Assembly (NCBI RefSeq): GCF_900114165.1
Contig: NZ_FOSB01000002.1
Coordinates: 310,001 to 374,000 of the forward strand
Source: Halobacillus dabanensis
GTDB taxonomy: Bacteria; Bacillota; Bacilli; Bacillales; Halobacillaceae
Reading direction: 5' to 3'
Length of the DNA stretch: 64,000 nucleotides
Made by a program: the position numbers and the translations under genes. Below, one piece after another: positions 1-8,781 of the stretch (position 1 is the first letter of the stretch; the number at the start of each line of letters is the position of its first letter). The notes under the pieces are model-generated. The model made no database searches and was not told the DNA's origin. It saw only the letters and a program-made list of their open reading frames with translations.

Positions 1-1226
1 TATTCATTCTTCGCTCCGCCACCTGTCGATACTATGGTATCAATCGTTTTTCCATTCTCTCGAAAAATCTCAAGCGATTCATTCAATGAAAAAGTAATCC
101 CTTCCATTACTGCATGGACGAATTCTCTTCTCGTATGAGAGTGGGTCATTCCTATGAAACTCCCACGTATGTTGGCATCGGCATGCGGTGTCCGTTCTCC
201 TGAAATATAAGGAGTGAACAATAATCCTCTGGATCCTGGAGAAACTTCTTCGACTCCCTTTGCAAAGGCTTCAAATGTTTCTTGCGGTGCATAGACATCT
301 TTAAACCAACGGAGACTGTCTCCAGCCGCAAGCGTAACACCCATCGTGTAGTAAGCATCAGGGGCGCCATGGTTGAAGTAATGGACTTTTCCTCCAAAAT
401 CCTTATCCCGACTTGACTCATAGGAGAGGATGACGCCTGAAGTCCCGATACTGCACAGTGTCTTTCCATCACTCAGTATACCTGAACCAATCGCCCCGCA
501 AGCATTATCCGCACCACCTGCAAAGACTTTTGTATGTGCACGAAGTCCAGTTTGTTCCGCCACTCCTGCCTCTACAACGCCTGTTTGATCACTCGAGCTC
601 ACTAAAGGAGGGCAGATCTCTATGTTTATACCAACAGCATCACAGATTTCCTTACTCCAATCATTTGCCGATAGATCGAGCAAAAGTGTACCGGCTGCAT
701 CCGAATAATCCATGGCGATTTCACCAGTGAGACGATATCGCAAGTAATCCTTCGGCAAGACAAAGGTAGAAGCTTTTCCATAAAGTTCTGGTTCGTTTTC
801 TTTCACCCACAAAATTTTTGGAAGAGTGAATCCTTCCAATGCAGGATTTTTCGTGATTGCAAGCAGGCGATCCTCTCCTACTTGGTGAAGAATATCCCGG
901 CACTGTTTGGTTGTACGTGTATCATTCCAAAGAATTGCATTCCTTAATGGTTTCTTCTCATTATCCAACAGGACAAGCCCATGCATCTGCCCAGAAAAAC
1001 TCATGCCTTCAATATCAGACGCAGGACACGGGGCCTGCTGGACTAGTTCTTTCAATCCAGCAAGTGTTTCTTCCACCCATACTTCAGGGTCCTGCTCGCT
1101 ATAGCCGTTTTTTTCTTGGATAAGAGGATAAGACTTCGACACCTCTAGAGCTATATCACCATTTTGGTCGACAAGTAACAGCTTTACTGCACTTGTCCCC
1201 AAATCAACACCGATCACATATTTCAT
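1..1226 (-). CDS. xylB: Xylulokinase (C-terminal end cut by window edge)
   Basis: The minus-strand frame from an ATG at 1226 stays open to the window edge, giving about 408 residues of a FGGY-family sugar kinase that is normally near 500 residues. It would phosphorylate D-xylulose with ATP to xylulose 5-phosphate, the step after xylose isomerase. The N-terminus carries the phosphate-binding GVDLGTSAVK segment, followed by SGQMHGLVLL and WNDTRT, which are characteristic of XylB, and a later GADNACGAIG segment around the catalytic aspartate. The start follows xylA by 3 bases, with AGGAGAA overlapping the xylA end, so the two are translationally close and co-transcribed. The missing part lies outside the window. 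Family assignment is firm from the motifs. Confidence 0.95.
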   Translation of the reverse strand, partial: MKYVIGVDLGTSAVKLLLVDQNGDIALEVSKSYPLIQEKNGYSEQDPEVWVEETLAGLKELVQQAPCPASDIEGMSFSGQMHGLVLLDNEKKPLRNAILWNDTRTTKQCRDILHQVGEDRLLAITKNPALEGFTLPKILWVKENEPELYGKASTFVLPKDYLRYRLTGEIAMDYSDAAGTLLLDLSANDWSKEICDAVGINIEICPPLVSSSDQTGVVEAGVAEQTGLRAHTKVFAGGADNACGAIGSGILSDGKTLCSIGTSGVILSYESSRDKDFGGKVHYFNHGAPDAYYTMGVTLAAGDSLRWFKDVYAPQETFEAFAKGVEEVSPGSRGLLFTPYISGERTPHADANIRGSFIGMTHSHTRREFVHAVMEGITFSLNESLEIFRENGKTIDTIVSTGGGAKNE

Positions 1227-1229
1227 AGA

Positions 1230-2558
1230 TTACTTCTCCTCTGCATACATCGTCAGCAAGTATTGATTGATTTTCGCTTTAATCTTTTCTAAACCTCCTG
1301 ATTGATTTTCAATACCATCAAGTCTTAAAGCATGTTCCTCCAACTTATGGAAGTCCGTAGAGCCATCAACGATATCTTTTCCAATACCTTCGCGGAAGCT
1401 TGAGTATCTCTCATTTACAAGGCCATCAAGTACATCATCATCAATCAATTTCTGAGCAACTTTCAATCCGACAGCAAAACTATCCATCCCAGCAATGTGT
1501 GCGTGGAATAAATCTTCTGGCGCAAAGGATCCGCGACGTACCTTCGCATCGAAATTCAATCCTCCGGAGCCTAAGCCGCCATTTTTAATGATTTCATACA
1601 TTGCTAGAGTAGTAGAGTAAAGATCAGAAGGGAATTCATCTGTATCCCAGCCCAATAATGGGTGACCCTGGTTGGCATCCACCGAACCTAGCATATCATT
1701 GACCCGTGCATAACGAAGTTCATGTTCGAATGTATGACCAGCTAATGTCGCATGGTTTGCTTCAATATTGAATTTAAAATGGTCGGCAAGATCATACCTT
1801 TGTAAGAATGCATAACCTGATGCAACATCAAAATCATATTGATGCGTCGTTGGTTCCTTCGGCTTCGGTTCAATGAGGAACTGCGCATCGAATCCGATTT
1901 CCTTCGCGTAATCTACCCCCATCCGGAAGAAACGTCCGAGATTGTCAAGCTCCAGCTTCATATCGGTGTTCAAAAGGGTTTCATAACCCTCACGACCGCC
2001 CCAGAACACATAATTTTCTGAGCCTAATTCTTTCCCGACTTCCAAACCTTTCTTCACTTTTGCAGCCGCATAGGCAAAGACGTCAGCATTATTCGATGAT
2101 GCCGCTCCATGGACAAACCGGGGATGAGTGAAATTATTCACCGTATTCCAAAGCAATTTCGTTTTGCTATCTTTCATATAATCCTTAATCATCGCAACAA
2201 TGGTATCAAGGTTCTGGTTCGACTCTCTTAAATTGCTTCCTTCTGGTGCAATGTCTACATCATGGAAACAGAAATAAGGAACATTCAGTTTTTCAAAGAA
2301 TTCAAATGCTGCTTCCACTCTAGCTTTTGCTAAGTCCATGTCATCATATTTATCCCAGGAACGGATAGCGGTACCAGTACCAAATGGATCAGACAGGTCT
2401 TCTGTGAATGTATGCCAGTATGCCACCCCAAAACGGAGATATTCTTCCATCGAACGTCCGCCTACTACTTCTTCCGGATTATAGAATTTGAACGCATATG
2501 GATTATTGGATTGAGGGCCCTCATATTTGATTTTGTCAATATTATTAAAATAAGTCAT
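1230..2558 (-). CDS. xylA: Xylose isomerase
   Basis: 442-residue class II xylose isomerase that converts D-xylose to D-xylulose in the cytoplasm. Expected catalytic and metal-site residues are visible: His99 and Asp102 in FHDVD, Glu230 in [10 protein letters not shown], Glu266 and His269 in [12 protein letters not shown], Asp294 in SVDANQGHP and the Asp305/307 pair in GWDTDEFP. A good ribosome site (CAGGAGGT) lies 7 bases before the ATG. It is the first gene of xylA-xylB. The divergent xylR, the XylR operator at 2713-2737 and a cre-like box at 2619-2632 in the 5' leader indicate xylose induction and glucose repression. Length is normal for the Firmicutes enzyme. Confidence 0.97.
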   Translation of the reverse strand: MTYFNNIDKIKYEGPQSNNPYAFKFYNPEEVVGGRSMEEYLRFGVAYWHTFTEDLSDPFGTGTAIRSWDKYDDMDLAKARVEAAFEFFEKLNVPYFCFHDVDIAPEGSNLRESNQNLDTIVAMIKDYMKDSKTKLLWNTVNNFTHPRFVHGAASSNNADVFAYAAAKVKKGLEVGKELGSENYVFWGGREGYETLLNTDMKLELDNLGRFFRMGVDYAKEIGFDAQFLIEPKPKEPTTHQYDFDVASGYAFLQRYDLADHFKFNIEANHATLAGHTFEHELRYARVNDMLGSVDANQGHPLLGWDTDEFPSDLYSTTLAMYEIIKNGGLGSGGLNFDAKVRRGSFAPEDLFHAHIAGMDSFAVGLKVAQKLIDDDVLDGLVNERYSSFREGIGKDIVDGSTDFHKLEEHALRLDGIENQSGGLEKIKAKINQYLLTMYAEEK

Positions 2559-2618
2559 TACGATAACCTCCTGAAAGATGCGTTAAGATTTTTAAAAATA
2601 AGTGGTGCTAAAAATAAA

Positions 2619-2632
2619 AGAAACCGCTTTCT
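2619..2632 (-). promoter_or_regulatory. Candidate CcpA cre box in xylA leader
   Basis: The minus strand reads AGAAAGCGGTTTCT, 12 of 14 positions of the cre consensus TGWAANCGNTNWCA and nearly self-complementary. It lies downstream of the predicted xylA start site, a position where CcpA can act as a roadblock. The function is inferred from similarity only. Confidence 0.55.
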
Positions 2633-2676
2633 TAAACAGGTGACCTCCCTCTTATAAAGAATAGAATTTTCATTAT

Positions 2677-2705
2677 TTTATAAATGTTTAATCAAAGACT
2701 ATCAA
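2677..2705 (-). promoter_or_regulatory. xylA promoter
   Basis: Reading leftward, a -35 TTGATA (2700-2705) and -10 TATAAA (2677-2682) are separated by exactly 17 bases. The XylR operator lies just upstream, with its edge 8 bases from the -35. A GGGAGGT sequence near 2643-2649 lies about 20 bases into the predicted transcript but too far from the xylA start to serve it. Confidence 0.7.
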
Positions 2706-2712
2706 ACAAATC

Positions 2713-2737
2713 TTAGTTTGTCCAATGGATAAACAAA
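2713..2737. promoter_or_regulatory. XylR operator 1 (xylA/xylR intergenic)
   Basis: TTAGTTTGT, a 7-base spacer and ATAAACAAA form an imperfect inverted repeat (7 of 9 pairs) with the half-site seen in Bacillus xylO operators. It lies between the divergent xylA and xylR promoters and overlaps the xylR -35 region (TGGATA 2726-2731, -10 TATAAT 2749-2754). This would give control of xylA and autoregulation of xylR. Two sites with the same 9-7-9 layout occur at 8530 and 17049. Confidence 0.8.
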
Positions 2738-2782
2738 TAAAATTGTGTTATAATTTAAAAAAATAGAAAGCGATGGGGTTAA

Positions 2783-3970
2783 ATGACCAAAAAATACACT
2801 TGGAATCAGTATACGATTAAGAATGTCAACAAATCTTTAGTGTTAGAAACCATTCTGAACCAATCACCGATCTCCCGGGCAGATATCGCGAATGAAACCC
2901 AATTGAATAAGGGGACCGTTTCCTCCCAGGTTACGGAGTTATTAGGTGAAGGGCTGATCTATGAAAAAGGGCCCGGTGAATCAAAGGGAGGAAGAAGACC
3001 TGTCATGCTCCTCTTCAATGAAAAAGCAGGTTATTCTATCGGTGTCGATATCGGAGTGAATTACATTTTAGGAATTCGTACAGACCTCGTCGGCAACATA
3101 TGTGAAGAAGTGACGACTTACTTCAATGACCTCTCTTTCGAATATATTAGGGTGAAGCTTTTCCAGGTGATCGACCAACTCATTCAGTCAGCACCCCAGA
3201 GCGAATATGGGATTGTTGGAATCGGGATCGGAGTGCCGGGTGCTGTAAACAAAGAAGGAAAAATCCTGCTTGCTCCGAACCTTGGCTGGGAAAACATAGA
3301 CATCAAGGGGATGATTCATCAGCGATATGAATGTCCTGTCATTGTTGAAAACGAAGCGAATGCAGGAGTTTATGGGGAAAAAACTTTTGGTTCCGGTCGC
3401 TGGGAAAAAGATATCATCTACGTAAGTGTCGGGGTCGGCATTGGGGTTGGATTGATTTTGAATGGCGAACTTTACAGAGGGACCGATGGTTTTTCAGGAG
3501 AACTCGGCCATATGACCGTAGAAGGACGTGGCCACAGATGTAGATGTGGAAATCAGGGGTGCTGGGAGTTATATGCTTCCGAGCAGGCGCTTACTTCTAG
3601 TTCTCAAATAAGTTGGAAGGATTACGTGGATCCTTTAACAAACATGATTGAAAAGGCAGAAAAAGGCGATGAAGATGCGATAGATACTTTCCATTCCATT
3701 GGTACATATTTAGGAATAGGTCTGACGAATATCATTAATTCATTCAACCCAGAGCGCGTCATTATCGGTAACCGAATTACTGCAGCACAGCGATGGATCG
3801 AACAACCTATGATGGGAAAAACAAAACACAATGCGCTTTGGTTTCAACAAGACTCTTTAAAAATCCACTTCTCAGAATTCAATTCCCACTCATCTGCTTT
3901 AGGTATGGCTGCCTTCACATTTGAGAATTTTTTAAAAGTAAATATTCACGAATATACGAGCTTGGTTTAA
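2783..3970 (+). CDS. xylR: ROK-family xylose repressor XylR
   Basis: 395-residue ROK regulator. An N-terminal winged helix-turn-helix (about residues 20-60, with SRADIANETQLNKGTVS) is followed by a sugar-kinase-like effector domain containing the Gly-rich GVDIGVNYILG and GIGIGVPGAV segments and the ROK zinc motif CRCGNQGCWE near residue 255. Members repress xylose genes and release DNA on binding xylose. It is divergent from xylA and shares its operator, and its stop is only 21 bases before the first GH43 gene, so the two form one unit. The ribosome site before ATG 2783 (GATGGGG) is weak. A second paralogue at 5705 is very similar, so which one recognises which operator cannot be decided from sequence. 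Confidence 0.93.
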   Translation: MTKKYTWNQYTIKNVNKSLVLETILNQSPISRADIANETQLNKGTVSSQVTELLGEGLIYEKGPGESKGGRRPVMLLFNEKAGYSIGVDIGVNYILGIRTDLVGNICEEVTTYFNDLSFEYIRVKLFQVIDQLIQSAPQSEYGIVGIGIGVPGAVNKEGKILLAPNLGWENIDIKGMIHQRYECPVIVENEANAGVYGEKTFGSGRWEKDIIYVSVGVGIGVGLILNGELYRGTDGFSGELGHMTVEGRGHRCRCGNQGCWELYASEQALTSSSQISWKDYVDPLTNMIEKAEKGDEDAIDTFHSIGTYLGIGLTNIINSFNPERVIIGNRITAAQRWIEQPMMGKTKHNALWFQQDSLKIHFSEFNSHSSALGMAAFTFENFLKVNIHEYTSLV

Positions 3971-3991
3971 AAAATTTTAGAGGTGATGATT

Positions 3992-5599
3992 ATGACAACG
4001 ATCCAAAATCCAATTTTAACCGGATTCCATCCCGATCCGAGCATTTGTCGGGATGGGGAAGACTACTACATTGCCGTATCTACTTTCGAATGGTTCCCTG
4101 GGGTTGGAATCTATCATTCTAAGGATCTGAAAAACTGGCGGTTAATTTCCCGGCCCTTGAACCGGATAGAACAATTAGATATGCGCGGAAACCCCGATTC
4201 AGGTGGGATATGGGCCCCTGCTCTTTCTTATAGTGATGGAAAGTTTTGGCTCATCTATACAGACGTAAAAGTTGTCGATGGACAATGGAAAGATTCCCAC
4301 AACTACCTCGTCACTTGTGACACCATTGATGGCGAATGGTCCAATCCTGTCCATTTAAATAGTTCCGGATTTGATCCCTCGCTTTTTCATGACGATGATG
4401 GCAAAAAGTATTTAGTGAATATGATGTGGGATCACCGTGTTGGTCACCACAACTTTTATGGAATCGTCCTTCAGGAGTATAGTCATGAGGAGAAAAAGCT
4501 CATTGGTAAACCGGAAATCATCTTCAAAGGGACGGACGTAAAACTTACAGAAGCTCCCCACCTTTATAAAATGAACGGCTATTACTATTTATTGACAGCC
4601 GAAGGGGGAACGAAATTCGACCACCAGGCTACATTGGCACGTTCTACTAGTCTCAAAGGTCCTTATGAAATTCATCCAGATAATCCGCTTATTACGACAT
4701 GGCCATACCCACGAAACCCCCTTCAAAAAGCAGGTCACGCATCGATGGTTAAAACCCATACAGATGAATGGTTCCTTGTCCACCTTACAGGGAGACCGCT
4801 TCCAAAAGTAACGGATGCCCTTTTAGACCCAAGAGGCTATTGCCCCCTTGGGCGGGAAACGGCTATCCAAAGATTAGAATGGGAAAATGACTGGCCGTAT
4901 GTAGTGGGAGGAAATCAACCCTCTCTTGAAATTGAAGGACCAGAAATTCCTGAAGTCCAATGGGATAAAGATTTTGTGGAAAAAGACGATTTTGATAGCA
5001 ATAATCTGAATCATCATTTTCAATCTTTACGAATTCCGCTGGATGAGAACATCGCTTCTCTAAGGGAACGTCCAGGACATCTGCGTCTTTATGGTAAGGA
5101 ATCTTTAACTTCCACTTTCACCCAGGCCTATGTTGCAAGAAGATGGCAGCATTTTAACTTCAGGGCAGTAACGAAAGTAGATTTCAGACCAGAGACCTTC
5201 CAACAAGCAGCCGGACTAGTCAATTATTACAATACAAAAAATTGGACAGCGCTCCAAATTACATGGGATGAAGAAAGAAGGACAAGAGTATTAGATTTAA
5301 CCATTTGTGATAATTTTTCTTTCAGTCAAACCTTAGATCAAGGAGTAATCATTCCTGATGAGGTGGATGATGTTTACCTCAGAGTAGATGTGAAAACGAA
5401 CATTTACACATATGCCTATTCTTTTGACGGGGAAAGCTGGCACGAACTACCTGTCTCCCTGCCATCTTACAAACTGTCTGATGATTACGTGGAAGGCGGC
5501 GGATTCTTTACAGGCGCTTTTGTAGGAATGCAATGCCAGGACACATCAGGTCAAAGTCAACCAGCAGATTTCGACTACTTTATATACCAAGAAAATTAA
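3992..5599 (+). CDS. xynB: Beta-xylosidase, GH43 (copy 1)
   Basis: 535-residue glycoside hydrolase family 43 enzyme that releases xylose from xylo-oligosaccharides. There is no signal peptide, so it is intracellular. The five-bladed propeller residues are in place: the general base Asp15 in HPDPS, the pKa-modulating Asp in [12 protein letters not shown] near 128 and the general acid Glu in LTEAPHLYK near 187. The C-terminal third is the usual beta-sandwich. An upstream GTG at 3983 is open, but GAGGTGAT at 3980-3988 is best spaced for the ATG at 3992, which also aligns with the second copy (12124-13740). It is co-transcribed with xylR and ends before a strong terminator. Confidence 0.93.
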   Translation: MTTIQNPILTGFHPDPSICRDGEDYYIAVSTFEWFPGVGIYHSKDLKNWRLISRPLNRIEQLDMRGNPDSGGIWAPALSYSDGKFWLIYTDVKVVDGQWKDSHNYLVTCDTIDGEWSNPVHLNSSGFDPSLFHDDDGKKYLVNMMWDHRVGHHNFYGIVLQEYSHEEKKLIGKPEIIFKGTDVKLTEAPHLYKMNGYYYLLTAEGGTKFDHQATLARSTSLKGPYEIHPDNPLITTWPYPRNPLQKAGHASMVKTHTDEWFLVHLTGRPLPKVTDALLDPRGYCPLGRETAIQRLEWENDWPYVVGGNQPSLEIEGPEIPEVQWDKDFVEKDDFDSNNLNHHFQSLRIPLDENIASLRERPGHLRLYGKESLTSTFTQAYVARRWQHFNFRAVTKVDFRPETFQQAAGLVNYYNTKNWTALQITWDEERRTRVLDLTICDNFSFSQTLDQGVIIPDEVDDVYLRVDVKTNIYTYAYSFDGESWHELPVSLPSYKLSDDYVEGGGFFTGAFVGMQCQDTSGQSQPADFDYFIYQEN

Positions 5600-5609
5600 A
5601 TCTAAAGTG

Positions 5610-5643
5610 AGCCCTGGTCGTTACTCTTGACCAGGGCTTTTTC
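5610..5643 (+). terminator. Intrinsic terminator after xylR-xynB
   Basis: A perfect 10-bp stem AGCCCTGGTC/GACCAGGGCT with a 9-base loop, followed by a T run. Confidence 0.9.
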
Positions 5644-5664
5644 AATCGATTATATGATACAATG

Positions 5665-5706
5665 ATGCATACAAATATAGACAGATAGTCTGGAGGATGT
5701 ATGCAT
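5665..5706 (+). promoter_or_regulatory. Inverted repeat enclosing the start region of the second ROK gene
   Basis: ATGCATAC (5665-5672) and GTATGCAT (5699-5706) are exact inverted copies, with a smaller AGAC/GTCT pair inside. In the mRNA this would place the GGAGG ribosome site (5692-5696) in the loop region and the first bases of the ATG in the stem. It could instead be an operator. Confidence 0.45.
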
Positions 5707-6862
5707 GTCTTGGTCTCAACAATCCATCAAATCGCAAAATAAAAAAAGAATATTAGAGACGATCATGACCGATGCACCGGTATCACGTTCTGCGATCGCC
5801 AAAAAACTAGGGGTTACTAAAGGAACCGTTTCTTCTTTAGCCGCCGAACTAATCGAAGAGGAAATTATTATTGAACAAGGTCCTGGTTCCTCCAGTGGGG
5901 GAAGAAGACCTCTGATGTTACTCTTCAATGAAAAGGCTGGTTATTCCATCGGCATTAATCTTGGTGTTAATTATATCCTTGGCATATTAACTAACTTAAA
6001 CGGTGAAATCATTGCTGAACAACGTCAAAGCATTTCCAAAGAAAATTTCAATCAATGGCTCCCGGTCATCATAGAAACCATACAACATTTAATCGACCAG
6101 ACTCCTTCCTCTCCCTACGGTGTAGTAGGAATCGGAGTGGGAGTTCCGGGCATCGTCGATAACAATGGTCTCGTCCTTCTCGCTCCGAATCTGGAATGGG
6201 AGGACATCGACTTGAAACAAGAATTGGAACAAGTCTTCCACCTTCCAGTCATCATTGATAATGAAGCGAATGCGGGAGCTTACGAAGAAAAATTTCATCA
6301 TTCCCCCCCTGCTCAAGCGAACAATATTGTGTATGTAAGTGCCGGTATCGGTATTGGAGTTGGGCTGATCATTGATGGAAAACTGTATAATGGAGAGAAA
6401 GGTTTTTCTGGAGAACTGGGCCATATGATGATAGACATCAACGGGCGTGAATGCTTGTGTGGAAGTCAAGGTTGTTGGGAAATGTATGCGTCAGAAAAAG
6501 CTTTGATCAGCGAGGCAGCAAAACTTCCCTCTTACACAGCAGATAGCCATTTGGAGTCTTTGATCGAAGAAGCAGACACCAATGAGCAAGTAACCGCCTT
6601 GTTTGCTGACATCGGGTATTATTTAGGGATCGGCATCAGTAATATCCTTAATACCTTCAACCCTGAAAAGGTTGTTATCGGTAACCGTCTCGCTATGGCG
6701 GAAGACCTTCTTCAACCATCTTTGAAAGAAGCAGTGGAACGCCATAGTTTACGTTTTCATAAAGAAGATGTCGCTATCAGTTTCTCAAAGGCCCCGCAAT
6801 ACTCGACTGCCCTTGGGTCCTGCCATTACATGATCGAAAAATTCTTAGAAAATTCTTTTTAG
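5705..6862 (+). CDS. Second ROK-family repressor, XylR paralogue
   Basis: 385-residue ROK regulator, clearly homologous to the XylR at 2783 throughout: HTH with SRSAIAKKLGVTKGTVS near residues 25-45, shared GGRRPLMLLFNEKAGYSIG linker and CLCGSQGCWE zinc motif near residue 258. It therefore probably also senses xylose or a related pentose or oligosaccharide. A GGAGG site 8 bases before the ATG supports this start. The gene stands alone between two terminators and is convergent with the sugar symporter gene. A palindrome covers its start region. The paralogues may divide the three XylR operators or respond to different sugars; this is inference. Confidence 0.88.
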   Translation: MSWSQQSIKSQNKKRILETIMTDAPVSRSAIAKKLGVTKGTVSSLAAELIEEEIIIEQGPGSSSGGRRPLMLLFNEKAGYSIGINLGVNYILGILTNLNGEIIAEQRQSISKENFNQWLPVIIETIQHLIDQTPSSPYGVVGIGVGVPGIVDNNGLVLLAPNLEWEDIDLKQELEQVFHLPVIIDNEANAGAYEEKFHHSPPAQANNIVYVSAGIGIGVGLIIDGKLYNGEKGFSGELGHMMIDINGRECLCGSQGCWEMYASEKALISEAAKLPSYTADSHLESLIEEADTNEQVTALFADIGYYLGIGISNILNTFNPEKVVIGNRLAMAEDLLQPSLKEAVERHSLRFHKEDVAISFSKAPQYSTALGSCHYMIEKFLENSF

Positions 6863-6970
6863 GCAAACACTATATAATGTACGGAAAGTCAAACCTTCTC
6901 CCCATTTTTCAGCCACGTTTTTCCGATGAAATGGTTAAAGAAGGAGTTCGTTAAATAACTTCCCAGAATA

Positions 6971-7010
6971 AAAAGCCGTTCAGCCAAGGTTTCCCTGCTG
7001 AACGGCTTTT
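6971..7010. terminator. Bidirectional terminator between second ROK gene and symporter
   Basis: A perfect 14-bp stem AAAAGCCGTTCAGC/GCTGAACGGCTTTT with a 12-base loop lies between convergent genes, with A and T runs on either side, so it can serve both strands. Confidence 0.9.
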
Positions 7011-7020
7011 GATCTCAAGG

Positions 7021-8445
7021 CTATTTAGTTTCAGCCATTGTTTTGTATTCCTCTCCGTTTCCTCTACTTCTACGCAAACGCATTTCTAATTGCTCCAACG
7101 ATTTCCCTTTCGTTTCGGGAACGAATTTCCATACAAATAAACCGGATAGAATACTCATCACACCATAAAAGGTATAGGTTAAACCTCCGCTGAACTCCAT
7201 CATCATCGGGTAAGTCGATGAAATGAAATAGTTTGCAGCCCACTGAGCAGCTACTGCAATCGCAACTGCTTGTCCGCGGATTTTATTTGGGAAGATTTCA
7301 GAAATCAGAACCCACACGATCGGCCCCCAGGACATCATAAAGGATGCAGTATAAATGATAATGAATATAAGTGTAGCAATTCCGATTGCATTCGCATAAG
7401 CGAGACCAGCGACACCAAACATTCCGATCGTCATGCCAAGCGAGCCTATAATCAATAGCGGCTTTCGTCCGAATTTATCAACAGTCAAAATTGCAATGAT
7501 GGTAAATATCACATTCACAAGCCCCATGATAATTGTCTGGAACATGGAAGCGTCCCGGGCTGCTCCCATACTCTCAAAGATTCTCGGAGCGTAATACAAC
7601 GCTACATTGATGCCGACGAACTGCTGGAACACAGAAAGCAAAATTCCAACAACAACGATAGAAACACCAAAAGAGAATAGTTTCCCTTGTTTCGTATCAA
7701 AAGAATTATTGATTTCATACAATGTCGCTTTCGCCATCGTCTTATCATAAATTTTGTTCAAAATTGCAAAAGCTTCCTCACTTTTATTCTGTGAAGCTAA
7801 ATAGCGAGGTGTCTCCGGCACTGTAAATAATAAAAGAAGGAACAAAAGCGCTGGGATCGCTTCGGATGCGAACATCATACGCCACCCGATCTCATTTACC
7901 CACTCTGTCGTCTGTCCTCTGGCGATTCCCCAGTTAACGAAATAAACAACAAGCATACCGAAGATGATAGCAAATTGATTCAATGATACTAAACGTCCGC
8001 GGATATGGGATGGAGCAATCTCACCGATGTACATGGGAGAAACCGCTGATGCTAAACCAACACCAATCCCACCGATAATTCTATAAAAATTAAATAGTAA
8101 TAAAAGGCCATGACTCGGTTCCCCTGCCGTGAAAAATAAAGCCTCCGGATAGGCGGACCCAAGAGCAGATAATAAGAAAAGAGCGGCAGCTAATATCAAT
8201 GTACGTTTACGTCCGAAACGAGTAGCAAAATAACCGGACATCAAGCCCCCAATGATACATCCGATCAATGCACTGGAAACCGTCAAACCATGGACGAGAG
8301 AACTTAAGTTCAAATTGTCAGCAAAATAATTCTGTAAGGACCCTTCTGCCCCAGATATAACCGCTGTATCATACCCAAACAATAAACCACCTAGTGTCGC
8401 AACCAATGTAATTAAAACGATATACAAGTTCTTATTTTTATTCAT
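7021..8445 (-). CDS. Sugar:H+ symporter of the MFS (probable xylose transporter)
   Basis: 474-residue major-facilitator sugar porter with 12 predicted membrane helices. Family signatures are visible: GGLLFGYDTAVISG at the N-terminus, FGRKRTL and KFGRKPLL in the two repeated loops, RIIGGIGVGLAS, VPETPRYL and FVPETKGKSLEQLE. It resembles XylE/AraE/XylT proton symporters; the XylR operator and cre box in its promoter make xylose the likely substrate. The ATG at 8445 is directly preceded in frame by a TAG stop, and the only strong ribosome site (GGAGG with GGAG) is about 25-40 bases upstream. It may be coupled to a 9-codon leader ORF (8438-8467). Arabinose or another pentose remains possible. Confidence 0.85.
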   Translation of the reverse strand: MNKNKNLYIVLITLVATLGGLLFGYDTAVISGAEGSLQNYFADNLNLSSLVHGLTVSSALIGCIIGGLMSGYFATRFGRKRTLILAAALFLLSALGSAYPEALFFTAGEPSHGLLLLFNFYRIIGGIGVGLASAVSPMYIGEIAPSHIRGRLVSLNQFAIIFGMLVVYFVNWGIARGQTTEWVNEIGWRMMFASEAIPALLFLLLLFTVPETPRYLASQNKSEEAFAILNKIYDKTMAKATLYEINNSFDTKQGKLFSFGVSIVVVGILLSVFQQFVGINVALYYAPRIFESMGAARDASMFQTIIMGLVNVIFTIIAILTVDKFGRKPLLIIGSLGMTIGMFGVAGLAYANAIGIATLIFIIIYTASFMMSWGPIVWVLISEIFPNKIRGQAVAIAVAAQWAANYFISSTYPMMMEFSGGLTYTFYGVMSILSGLFVWKFVPETKGKSLEQLEMRLRRSRGNGEEYKTMAETK

Positions 8446-8467
8446 TTTCTAACAGAGTAGAAGACAA
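8438..8467 (-). CDS. Possible 9-residue leader peptide (MSSTLLENE)
   Basis: A TTG at 8467, 5 bases after a GGAG within a GAAAGGAGG-containing stretch, opens a 9-codon frame whose TAA (8438-8440) overlaps the first codons of the symporter gene. This would explain how the symporter is translated without a ribosome site of its own, by re-initiation. Its existence is inferred from layout alone. Confidence 0.35.
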   Translation of the reverse strand: MSSTLLENE

Positions 8468-8492
8468 GCCTACTCCTTCCTCCTTTCAATTT

Positions 8493-8506
8493 CGAAATCG
8501 CTTTCA
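8493..8506 (-). promoter_or_regulatory. CcpA cre box, sugar symporter
   Basis: The minus strand reads TGAAAGCGATTTCG, 13 of 14 cre consensus positions, at the predicted transcription start of the symporter gene. Confidence 0.7.
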
Positions 8507-8512
8507 TTTTTC

Positions 8513-8541
8513 ATTGTATCAATAGATACTTAGTTTGTATA
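8513..8541 (-). promoter_or_regulatory. Sugar symporter promoter
   Basis: -35 TATACA (8536-8541), 17-base spacer, -10 TACAAT (8513-8518), read leftward. The -35 is inside XylR operator 2. Confidence 0.55.
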
Positions 8542-8556
8542 GTGAACAAACTAAGT
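8528..8556. promoter_or_regulatory. XylR operator 2 (symporter)
   Basis: A perfect inverted repeat ACTTAGTTTGT/ACAAACTAAGT separated by 7 bases, the best of the three operators in the window. It overlaps the symporter -35 so repressor binding would block RNA polymerase. The rest of the 8446-8781 gap holds the cre box, leader ORF, a repeat motif and the terminator of the dehydrogenase gene. Confidence 0.85.
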
Positions 8557-8725
8557 AATTTAGAATTTTTTGATTTTATTTTAAATGTATCGTACACCGA
8601 GTTCCTTCTATTAATAGGATGGAACTCTGACAAAGCTCCAATTTCTACTCTAAACAGGCGCCTCCGTTGTGTTTTTATAGTTTTAGAACAACACTTAAGT
8701 CCACTTACAGGGTGGAGGACAGGCA

Positions 8726-8764
8726 CTAAAAAAAGCAAAGCCAGCATAGAGACTGACTTTGCTT
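8726..8764 (-). terminator. Terminator after 2-oxoglutarate-semialdehyde dehydrogenase gene
   Basis: Minus-strand stem AAGCAAAGTCAG/CTGGCTTTGCTT (one mismatch) followed by a run of T. The T run leads directly into an AGTGCCTG repeat motif (see repeats). Confidence 0.85.
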
Positions 8765-8781
8765 CAAGCTTCTATTCTTTC

